Assembly (NCBI GenBank): GCA_018398765.1
Contig: JAHBMJ010000822.1
Coordinates: 22,501 to 38,864 of the forward strand
DNA length: 16,364 nt
Source: Chromera velia
Lineage: Eukaryota > Sar > Chromeraceae
Reading direction: 5' to 3'
Within the stretch, counting starts at the first letter, position 1. Each line of letters begins with the position of its first letter. The position numbers and the translations under genes are program-made. Positions 9,022 to 16,364 of this stretch are shown here, piece after piece. The notes beneath the pieces were generated by a model, which was given only the letters and a program-made list of their open reading frames with translations, was not told where the DNA came from and searched no databases.

Positions 9022-9471
9022 TCAAAGAACTTGCAAGCCCGTTTTAGCTTCAATGAGCTCTATTTTCTGCTTTGCTAACAGAATGTATCCTGCTAAGTCA
9101 GACATTGCATCTTCTGGAGCTTCTACGTAGGAGGCCCCCTCACAAACCCCAGCAACATTCTCCATTAGAAATTGCTCAAACCAGTCTTTTCTCTGATGTA
9201 CAGCAAACAAAACGGACACTGCATCGATGGATTCGGTTTTTTGTACACAACGAAGAACCTCCAACTTCATTGATCTGTTCTTAAGCTCCAGAAAAACTCC
9301 TTTTGATAGTCGGGTGCCACTTGCCGACTTTACAACGTCAATAATTCCTAATTCCAGGACCTCTGTCGCTCCTCTCTCCTCCTGTTGAGGAGGATAAAAA
9401 ATCGAAGGACGACGATATGCAGACCCTCCTTGAGGATGCAGCCGAGACCCTTGAAGAGGGGTGGGATGCAT
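9022..9471 (-). CDS. Open frame inside the transposon, 149 residues; probable captured gene fragment
   Basis: The ATG at 9471 opens a frame ending in a TGA at 9024-9022. The first 30 residues look poor, but from residue 31 the sequence is protein-like: EERGATEVLELGIIDVVKSA, then GVFLELKNRSMKLEVLRCVQ, then AVHQRKDWFEQFLMENVAGV. The good part starts, in phase 0, directly after a minus-strand CAACAG (9387-9382) preceded by a T/C-rich run, so it may be a terminal exon starting at 9381. The D...ELK spacing (IID, then LELK) faintly recalls PD-(D/E)XK nuclease folds, which is a weak hint. Its 5' end overlaps the opposed frame at 9417-9689. I do not recognise the family. Confidence 0.38.
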   Translation of the reverse strand: MHPTPLQGSRLHPQGGSAYRRPSIFYPPQQEERGATEVLELGIIDVVKSASGTRLSKGVFLELKNRSMKLEVLRCVQKTESIDAVSVLFAVHQRKDWFEQFLMENVAGVCEGASYVEAPEDAMSDLAGYILLAKQKIELIEAKTGLQVL

Positions 9472-9689
9472 TCTATAAGGACGGGGTTGTGTATTTTGCA
9501 GGCAGGGACCAGCTGATTAATGGCTCTGATGAAGGCGCTATTGCCGCACACTCTGCCAAATTCAGCAAGGTTCTGTGGTTCATTCCCCAGGTCCGTCTTG
9601 CCTGGGTAGATGGGAAGCCCACAATCACAGAGGACGCAAAGCACATGTTTTCTTTTGATGAGAAGACTAGTGTGATCGCTGCAGTGTGA
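9390..9689 (+). CDS. Opposed open frame inside the transposon; probable captured gene fragment
   Basis: The frame is open from 9345 to a TGA at 9687-9689. The first ATG is at 9417, giving 90 residues. A C/T-rich run (about 9361-9383) ending in GTTGAG at 9389 resembles a 3' splice site, and the phase-0 sequence after it reads EDKKSKDDDMQTLLEDAAET, then LEEGWDAFYKDGVVYFAGRD, then FSKVLWFIPQVRLAWVDGKP. The charged start and the hydrophobic/aromatic alternation look like a real C-terminal exon. It points away from the minus-strand frame at 9471-9022, and both begin within 10 bp of each other. Function unknown. A broken copy is as likely as a working gene. Confidence 0.38.
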   Translation, partial: EDKKSKDDDMQTLLEDAAETLEEGWDAFYKDGVVYFAGRDQLINGSDEGAIAAHSAKFSKVLWFIPQVRLAWVDGKPTITEDAKHMFSFDEKTSVIAAV

Positions 9690-9869
9690 AAAGGGGATGA
9701 GGCTGAAATAGAGGTAGATAGAGGGCCCTTGAGAATTGACAAGTCGACTGCCAATAGAATTTTACATACAAAGTATATAATTTATATATTAGTGTGTATA
9801 TGTTACTAGATATTTTATTAGAACTAATTTAATAATGAGGTGATTACTCTACTATTTTTTTAAAATGAT

Positions 9870-9950
9870 GTTTATATACATTGTGTATACATTATATTCT
9901 CCAAGTCCAGAATGTATGTAAGAATGTATGTATGTATAAACCATGCCTAG
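9870..9950 (-). repeat. Right terminal inverted repeat arm
   Basis: The inverted reading begins CTAGGCATGGTTTATACATA and ends near AATGTATATAAAC, parallel to the left arm. It lies between balanced interior DNA and the right target copy. Confidence 0.75.
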
Positions 9951-9958
9951 CCCCGACG
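9951..9958. repeat. Target-site duplication, right copy (CCCCGACG)
   Basis: Exact copy of 8685-8692, directly abutting the element end CCTAG (9946-9950). Confidence 0.85.
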
Positions 9959-10102
9959 GGACGGGGACAAGACACATGCAACGAAAATCTAAAATCCGCA
10001 AGGGCCTCAAACGGTCCAACCGGAACTCTCAGGTTGAGTGGTGCAGCAGGTCTCGGGAGTTCAATGCCTGTCATCGTTTCTTCGTACCTGCAAGCACCAT
10101 AA

Positions 10103-10740
10103 AGAGGTGGAGCGGCTGACCACTGCATAAACTTCAGCGACAAAAAGCGGGGGTAATGGGCACGCGAAAATTAAAAAAAGGAACAGAGTTTGGCCCCGTC
10201 GTCGCCGCCTCAGCAGAATGGTTCCCCCGGACCCCAGGCAGTGACCGTTCCATTGCAAGCAGAGACAGAAAATACACAAGCAGGAGAACGTGTTTTTGGT
10301 TCCCTCTCTTTTTTTCTGCTCTCTCCACGATGCAAATGCAGACCGCGTGCTTCAAATGGGAGAAAGAGAGAAAAGCAGTCACACACCTACCACTGACACA
10401 ATGAAGCATCGATCAAACGTGTATCGACCTGGCTTCACAGATCAATCTGTCGGACTACCTGCCTCAGGGTTAACTGACAACACTCGCCGACATGATAGAT
10501 GCAATCGAAAGGCGGTAAGAGAGACACGACTCGTATCAGGTTCTAGTTTCACCCTTCACCAGATACGAGTGTGTTGGAGCCTGTGTATTTGGATGCGATC
10601 CAACCAACGCTCTCTTACTTGAATCGCAAGCGGAGCAGAAAGAGCAACGATTGAGCGGAACTGACCGGACGGAAAGAATCGTTCAGCGAAACACGCCCTT
10701 ACCCCGAAGCAGGGAAGGACAGCGGGAAGCACACAGAGAC
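10103..10740. other. No firm gene; one small ATG frame and a hairpin
   Basis: A plus-strand ATG at 10156 opens 82 codons to 10404 (MGTRKLKKGTEFGPVVAASA...). Its middle is interrupted by a Trp/Phe/Leu stretch encoded by a C/T-rich run ending in ATGCAG (about 10343), which looks more like intron than protein. Competing frames are open on the minus strand over the same DNA (10409-10134 and 10279-10061). I would not call a gene. Confidence 0.3.
10525..10573. repeat. Hairpin-forming inverted repeat
   Basis: ACTCGTATC (10529-10537) pairs with GATACGAGT (10562-10570). Outside it, CAC (10525-10527) pairs with GTG (10571-10573) across one bulged G. The loop is 24 bases. It could be a transcript hairpin, but a stem of this size can occur by chance. 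Confidence 0.5.
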
Positions 10741-11040
10741 ACAGCAGACAGACGGACAGGCGGGCAGGCATGCAGGCAAGTACGCAAACAGGCAGGCAGG
10801 TAGGCAGGCAGGCAGGGAGGCAAGCAGACAAGCAAGCAGGCAAGCAGGCAAGCAGGCAAAGAATCAAGCAATCAAGCAAGCAAACAAGTAGGTCGGTAGG
10901 TAGGCAGGCAGGCAGAAGGGCAGGCAGACAGGCAGGCAGCTAAGTAGGCAGGCAGGCACAGTTACTGGCAAACAGGCAACCAAGCAGGTAGGCAGGCAAA
11001 CATACAGGCAGGCAGGCAGGCAGGCAGACGGGCGGGCACG
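10741..11040. repeat. CAGG/GGCA tetranucleotide array, about 300 bp
   Basis: Tandem CAGG units drift into CAAG, TAGG, CAGA and CGGG variants. On the minus strand each frame gives a Cys-Leu-Pro-Ala periodic peptide, because three 4-bp units make four codons. Long open frames there are therefore repeat artefacts. Confidence 0.93.
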
Positions 11041-12928
11041 CGTTGAACTTTCCGAGACGTAGCGAGACCTTGTAGAGATGTACGTTCTGGTTCTCCGCCG
11101 AGTCTTTGCCCCTCCCTCTCCGCCACGAGAGACGAACTCCTCCTCCAGTTGGAATCCCGGGTTGGGGCCAAACTCTGTTCTTAGAAAAAAAAAAACTTTG
11201 GAAAAAAAAAAGAAGAAAGACAAAATAGGCAAGACCACTGTAATTGAAGGTACAGACCGGTACAGACAAAAGAGGGGCTGCGAGCAAAAACACTTTGAAA
11301 GTTAGCACGCGCCGCACCTTTCAAAACTTCTTGAACTTCTTCCTGGCGACTGTGCACTGTCCCTTTCCGTGGTCAGGATGATGAATGGCGGAGCTAGGCC
11401 TGCATACACGACACGCAGAAGAGAAATAAAGACAAAATCAAGAGGCTGGAGCAGGAAAATGAAACCGTTGTGGAAGCACAGCTGAGATGCAATTGAATCT
11501 TTTCCGCATGACAGAGACACTTGAGTAGCAAGAAGAAAAAATCGCGGTCAGTTTGGGACATGTAGTGTCGAGACATGCACTTGAGCAAGAAAAAGAAAGA
11601 CGCCATTGAGAATGAAGGGTTCCGACCATGGTTAATTGTGAAAGGTTTTGCCAGGCACCAATGACAGAAAATGCGACGCTTTCGTATCGACACAATGATC
11701 TTTGACGCGGTAGGTCATACCAATGTAGCACGCCGGACCTACAGATCTGCATGGCCTCACACTGAACCTTAACATTCAGAGACACTCTGAAACGAGATAA
11801 AGATATGAAGAGAATTAGAGGCGCAACAACGCAACTAAAAATGCCAAAATTCACAAACACGCAAGGAGGCAACGTATTCAGACACAAGTGACGACTCTGG
11901 GAGTAGAGTGAACCATGCAACGCACGTACACATGCAAACACGGGAGCTCTCATTGAGAAAATGTCAAGCTAGATGGGAGCAACGCACGGACTTCGGCAAC
12001 CAACTTGACTGAAGAAACATGCACAGAATTAGCACAGAAGTCGTAATACAAGCCACACGAATCCAGGAACTTCGCATACGAAATAACCTGCGTTTCCTGT
12101 CTTTCTGCATTAGAAGTACGATGGAGAAAGCCAATTAAAAGGCGACTGGTCCTGCAACGTTTTCATTGTTTTTCATTTGGGTAGTATGGACTGACCGCGG
12201 TGCTCCTCGCAGGAACTTTTCGGGTAGCGGCGCTGCACAAATACATACATACAGTGACCGGGCTCAAAATTTTTATTGCGTTTGACGCCGACTCTCATTC
12301 TACCGATTTCTACGATCCTTTGTGTCTATTCGATAGCCTCTCTGCGTGGTTCTTTCTAAGCGTTGTTCTCATTTGTCCCCACTTTCATTTGTGTGCCAGC
12401 CTGTCATCCTATCGGGAGCAGACTGCGTGAAAAAGGAGAGAACAAACACATTCGATCGCCGCATGCTCAATCAAGATGCAGAGTGAAACATAAAAGGAGC
12501 GCTGCTCGAACAGTAAGGAGCCAAGTCGGTCTCTGTAAGCGTCAAGCGCTTTCCAGAGCCAATCATTGGGGTTTTTCGAGCTCATACGTTTTCTACATCC
12601 ATACAACCAGACACAGAGGGAGGAACAAAGCGAGTCAGAGAGAAGCACAGAAACAATGACGGCTGAGAGATGGTTGCAGAGTAAGGGGCAGATAGAATAA
12701 TTTGCGAGGATGTGTGCAGACGTACGCTTGCCTTTCGCGGTGCTCCTGCAAGAGCTGGATGGGTCCTGAGAAGAAGACAACAAAGAAGTTCTGAGTACCA
12801 AAACTTTTTTCGTTTTTGAATGGGAAAACGTTCACGATCTTATTCATATTTGCCGCTTACACGAAGAAATGTAGTTCTGAAAGACACGCTGTCTTCCTTT
12901 TTGTACAATCCAATTCTTAATTCCCGCT
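11041..12928. other. No supported gene; possible downstream region of the minus-strand gene
   Basis: Near 11186-11216 there are two A-runs separated by CTTTGG. The longest frame is on the minus strand (11953-11438, 171 residues, ATG start). Its Cys/Ser/Leu-rich composition lacks domain character and I regard it as chance. The part nearest 12928 may include the 3' untranslated region of the KH/HNH gene. No RNA gene is recognised. Confidence 0.4.
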
Positions 12929-15900
12929 CTATTTCTGAGTCCACATGGCATTGCACTCATTCCTGAGCATTCGCCTTGATTGACTCTGTCTCCCTCGCAT
13001 TGCTGCAAATGACTCTGACAGGCGCCCAAAGTTCAAAATCGGATTGGTGCAAACTCCAAAAATACGATTTCTCCAACGAAGCTTACGCTAAAGAAAGGAA
13101 AACTGCATCTGCTTCACACGCAGCTTTTGACTTCAGGAACGTGCCTTCTCTGTTTCTCTGTGAAATTCAGATAAGAGAGAGTTGGAAAGACACAAATGGT
13201 AGCATAAGCCGAGAACTCACCTTTTCGGATTGGGTGCACCACCTGCTTCTCTTCTCGGGCATTCTTTGCCAGCCACAGGTTGCCTAGTCTTTTCATTTGT
13301 TCGCTGCCCTCGATCAACACCTTCCCCTTTGCCCAACCCTCCTCCTCAGCCATAATCTCTCCTATGCTATGGATCGCATTGTGGTGGTCTCTGCATAGTG
13401 ACGTGAACTTTGAGATCTCCTCCTTCTCGCATCCAACGAGGCCGTTCATCACTGTTCCGATTGATTTTGGTACGTTGTGGTGCCAATCATACGCTCGACC
13501 TGGGGGGCCGCACGCGTCTCGCCTGCTCGCTGCAGCGCACTTCCGGGCAGTCTCAGGCGGGACGGGAATCGCATCTACAGAGTCCCACCCGTCCGAGTCC
13601 TCATCCTCCTCGCGAGGGGCACGAAATGGAGGTGAGGGGGGAGCGGTGGGGAACTCTATCAGTCCCTGGAAGCCTGTCTTCGGAGGAGGGAGAGGGGGTC
13701 CAGACTGGAGGGCAAAGGGGGGTGCCTTCGATCCTCCACGCTGGTTGGGCCGACAAGGCACCGCTTCCTGCATCAACAGGCAACTATTCAATCGATGCAT
13801 CAACGAAGCGCGGTCCGAAATTCGGACGTGTGCGTGCGTGATGTGCATGCAGCTGATCGAGGGTGAATGTGAAAAAAGAATGAAGATGGGGCGAATCAAA
13901 CGATCCTGTGCAGGCACGTGTGTGTGATCAAATGTGCACAGCAGCCGTTTGCATGTGTCTGTCTCTGTGCGGGGAAAGGCGGGGAAAGGCCAAGCGTTTT
14001 TTAACTGTGTGGTGCATGCAACAGCACCTTGTCTCTTTGTGTGCATGCGTGCCGGCAATTCAACTGAATTCTACTGTCTCACGGCAAATGAAAAGCTTCA
14101 GTGAGAAAGAAAGTAAACACCTGCGGGGAGCATCTGAAGACGGAGAGCGAATAAAATATTTCGAGTCACACACATGCACACTGCCTTTGTCGAGACATGG
14201 AGGAGACACGCAGGACGTGAGAATTACACTGCTTGCCCGCATCTTCTTGTGCATCAGAGGGGTGAGGAAAAATACCATACACAATTGACAAAATTCGATC
14301 AGTCAGAGTCTCACCTGCCCATTGTGTGTCTCCGTAAAGATTTGCTTCACCGTGCGGAAGAAACCAAACGGCTTCGGGCGATTCGGCCCCCCTCCGCCCC
14401 ACAGTCCTCCCCGTCCCGACGTCCCTTGGACTGAAGTCACACGGTCGTACTTCAGACTCGCGCCGCTCCTGTCCTGGAAATCCTGGTCGCACTTGCCCCC
14501 CCCACCGATCAGCCGGGGGACGAAATGCGCAGGAATCTGGAGAATCGGCTCGGTCTGCCCCTCTGCAACTGTCACCTGGTGCTGGTTCGGGTTCGGGTTG
14601 GGGGGCCCTCCAGGTGTCCCCGCCCCTGTGACCGCACCAGCATTCTGCTGAGCCTGGATCGGCAGTTCGGCGCCCCCCACGGTGACGTGGATGGGCTGGA
14701 GAGAGTGGTAGGCTGGGGTTGTTGGCATCCCATGCTGTGGTCGAGTATACGTGGGCTGGGGGGGCATGGGTGCAACCAGACTCTGTTCCCCCTCCTCCTG
14801 CTGCCACTGGTGCTGCTGGAAGGGAGGGAAGCGGGGGTTTGTCACTGGCCCCTCACTGACATGGGCCTGGAGATGGAGAGGCTGCTGTGCCCTTCTGGGG
14901 ATGTGGTGATTCGGGGTTCGAGTGGCCGTTGCAGTTGTGGGAGCTCCGTTGCTCTCTCTGTCCCTCTCTGTGTCTGCGTATGCTTGCCCCGGAGCTTGAC
15001 CCTGTCCGGGCGAGGGGGTGAAGCCGCAACCAGAGAGAGGCGTGCGCGGAGCGATACGCGGCCCCGCAATGCCGGCAGTGGCAGGAGCGAACGCCGGAGA
15101 GTCCTGGAAGAAGCACGCCGGCCCGTCCAACCCCTCATCTCCCCCCCCTCCGATTCCCCTCCCCAAACCCACATTCCCAGAGAGGGGCAGAGGCTGCTGT
15201 CCTTGCTCGCTTCCCTGAACCCACTGCAGATCGGACCCTCCCGACCTCTCTGCCCTTTCGCGCCTTTGATGCACGTCTATCCGAGGCATGGCACGCGTTG
15301 CCCTCAGCCCATACTCCACTCTGCCTGTTTCATTCACCCCTGAGTACTCGTGCTGCGATCTCAGCCCTGAAGGCGTCTCCCTGGTGGCGGGATTTGGTGA
15401 GGAAGAGGCAGGGAGATACGACTTTTGGTCAGCAGGGAAGCTGAAGGGCCTGCTCACCTCCTCAAGACACCCTTCGATTCTCTGCACTGTAACTGATTTG
15501 GCTGCTTGTATCGTTGTGTTTTCTCCTTTCCGTGTTTGTTGCTGTCCGTCTACCCTTTGCTTTTGCTCCTCTTTCTCCTGACCAACAGGCCGCTTGACAG
15601 AAGCCATCGAAGTAGAGAAGAGGGGCACAGGCGGAGAGTCCGAGAACCCAAATGAGAGAACCTCGTCAGCGTCTATGCGGTCCTCGAAAGCAACGGACGG
15701 AACACTGGATGTTGTTGGCTTCTTCTTTTGGGGTTGGGACTGATTCCCCCCCCTCTGTGTATTTGCTTCCTTTTCCTCCCTTACAGCCGTTCTGCTGCTG
15801 GCGGTTTCAACAAATGCGCTATCCTTCAAATCTTCCTTGGAGGTCACGATTCGTGAGTCCACTTGTGTTGCCAATTGCAAGAAGTTCTGTTGCTCAACCT

Positions 15901-15952
15901 TCATATCCTCTCCCCCGGCGAGTCCTTCGCAGCGCCCTGCTTTTATTGTCAT
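12929..15952 (-). CDS. Predicted KH-domain plus HNH-nuclease-like protein, three exons, 756 residues
   Basis: Coding exons, as inferred, are 15952-14315, 13767-13221 and 13014-12929. They sum to 757 codons with stop. The ATG at 15952 follows an in-frame stop. Residues 1-469 are low-complexity and probably disordered (QSQPQKKKP near 71-79, a Gly-rich patch, then Pro/Gln-rich). Residues about 470-546 fit a type I KH domain: ILQIPAHFVPRLI, the GxxG-type loop GGGG at 483-486, then a helix and SGASLKYDRV. Exon 2 opens Pro-rich, then acidic (REEDEDSD), then carries an HNH-like motif: W641-H642-H643 followed by NVPKS, and C671-x-x-H674-H675-N676-x-x-H679. Cys623 and Cys632 precede it. The third exon is the least certain. 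KH domains bind single-stranded RNA or DNA, and HNH motifs are metal-dependent nuclease centres. A combined RNA-binding/nuclease role is inference. Other genes in the window cannot be linked to it. Confidence 0.8.
13015..13220 (-). other. Intron 2 of the KH/HNH gene (inferred)
   Basis: The donor reads AAAAG|GTGAGT, a strong match to consensus. The proposed acceptor CCTGTCAG|AGTC restores phase 1 and leads to a short basic tail ending ...AMWTQK and a TAG at 12931-12929. A second acceptor 12 bases further (TTTGCAG) would remove four residues and keep the frame. Intron length is 206 bases. Confidence 0.55.
13768..14314 (-). other. Intron 1 of the KH/HNH gene (inferred)
   Basis: The donor GGGCAG|GTGAGA and the acceptor GATGCAG|GAAGCG both fall in phase 0, so the KH exon joins the HNH exon without a shift. 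Without splicing the first frame stops four codons later, at 14305-14303. Another acceptor upstream (CTCGATCAG, about 13854) has a better pyrimidine tract but the wrong phase. Length is 547 bases. Confidence 0.75.
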
Positions 15953-15972
15953 CGTTATAAAAGATCAGCTGG

Positions 15973-16116
15973 CTGAGTGAGCTGGCAAATTGGAACAGAC
16001 TTCTGTCTCCCAAACAAAAGAAGAAATGCTCAAAGTAACCTGTTGTTCAGAAGGCACAATTCAACTTCTACTGTTGTTTTGACAAATTTGACGCGGCTGG
16101 CTTCGAATAGGCTTAC
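15973..16116 (-). other. Possible intron in the 5' untranslated region of the KH/HNH gene
   Basis: On the minus strand TCTG|GTAAGC at 16117/16116 is a good donor, and CTCACTCAG|CC at 15973/15972 is an acceptable acceptor 20 bases before the ATG. The joined frame does not continue into the ATG frame, so the upstream exon would be untranslated. Supported by splice motifs only. Confidence 0.3.
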
Positions 16117-16364
16117 CAGACAATTGATAGCGGTGCAAGACGCAAGGCTAAGCAAATCTGGCCAGAGTGAATGAAGCAAGTACATGCAGGCAATGATGGG
16201 CGCACTGGAAGCCAGTGGAAGGACGCTGTGTTCAGTCTATAGTCTGATGATGTGTTGGTCCACACTGCAATGCATGCATGCGTGGCAGCAACATCACCCC
16301 GGAGGTCCGCACGGGGGGGGTCAATGACGGTTAGAGGGCGGAGGGATGGCTTCAAATCTGAGGG
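16117..16364 (-). other. Upstream region of the KH/HNH gene, possibly 5' exon or promoter
   Basis: It contains the alternating word GCATGCATGC region at about 16270-16280 and a G-run near 16312-16320. A minus-strand frame is open across most of it, but it begins without ATG and has no recognisable domain. It may hold the transcription start. No defined promoter element is claimed. Confidence 0.3.

Larger units (their letters stand above)
8693..9950. mobile_element. Complete 1.26-kb terminal-inverted-repeat transposon-like insertion
   Basis: The left end CTAGGTGTGGTTTACATATA mirrors the right end, whose inverted reading is CTAGGCATGGTTTATACATA. Similarity continues through both arms (8693-8775 and 9870-9950) and includes a shared ATTCTG...AGAATATA core. 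Each arm is itself nearly palindromic, opening with GGTTTA and closing near ATAAAC/GTAAAC. An exact 8-bp duplication (CCCCGACG) brackets the element. Eight-base duplications are known for hAT, P, Merlin and some Mutator-like elements. The CTAGG terminus does not settle the superfamily. The interior is AT-rich at both ends but balanced from about 9022 to 9700, where two opposed protein-like frames sit. Neither resembles a transposase to me, so the element is probably non-autonomous, perhaps one that captured gene fragments. Confidence 0.85.
8618..10102 (+). other. Open frame apparently interrupted by the transposon
   Basis: If the insertion and one target copy are removed conceptually, 8618-8692 joins 9959-10102 in one open frame of about 72 codons ending in a TAA at 10100-10102. 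The left part follows TTTCCCTCAG (8656-8665), which resembles a splice acceptor. The right part reads ...LKSARASNGPTGTLRLSGAA and continues to LQAP. This may be a host exon broken by the element. A run of this length is not rare by chance, another frame to the right of the insertion is also open, and I recognise no family. Confidence 0.25.

Noticed and set aside
11438-11953. 171-residue minus-strand frame with ATG start
   Set aside because: Cys/Ser/Leu-rich random-looking sequence with no domain, no splice context and no supporting neighbour. It is compatible with chance.
13280-13927. 215-residue plus-strand frame
   Set aside because: It is a shadow of the HNH exon. The minus-strand reading holds the WHH and CxxHHNxxH motifs and consensus splice sites.
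14525-15343. 272-residue plus-strand frame
   Set aside because: It is the mirror of the GC-rich coding exon of the KH/HNH gene, whose minus-strand reading has recognisable domain motifs.

Overview
This is a eukaryotic nuclear window. It is repeat-rich and gene-poor, with one well-supported multi-exon gene on the minus strand near the right end. GT-AG splice sites in matching phase, low-complexity disordered protein, long microsatellites and degenerate transposon-like DNA all point to a protist with a bulky genome. An alveolate such as a chromerid or coccidian relative is my guess from the general look (TGCATGCA words, Q/G/P-rich protein, GC-rich coding against AT-rich islands). Nothing in the sequence proves it.

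Layout. 1-740: mixed DNA with a GC-rich patch and no supported gene. 740-1190: an AT-rich island with one small open frame. 1500-2142: a frame-broken coding-like remnant. 2400-3140: a minisatellite of about 55 bp period. 3141-4460: a long pyrimidine-rich, tetranucleotide-like tract. 4716-5114: a TG/TATG microsatellite. 5115-6115: no recognised gene. 6116-6994: exon-like sequence whose strand cannot be decided by eye. 7271-7690: a foldback element with 115-bp inverted arms built on an exact 11-bp A-tract period. 7691-8684: AT-rich DNA. 8685-9958: a complete DNA transposon-like insertion with an 8-bp target duplication, matching ends and two opposed exon-like open frames inside. 10741-11040: a CAGG-type tetranucleotide array. 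11041-12928: no recognised gene. 12929-15952: the main gene.

The main gene, read on the minus strand with two inferred introns, gives a predicted protein of 756 residues. It has a long disordered N-terminal region, a KH-type RNA-binding domain ending at the first intron, and an HNH-type nuclease-like motif (WHH ... CxxHHNxxH) in the second exon. A KH plus HNH pairing is uncommon and is the main protein-level finding. The main mobile-DNA finding is the 1.26-kb terminal-inverted-repeat element that seems to carry fragments of two unrelated genes head to head. No cooperation between genes can be read from the window, because only one gene is solid.
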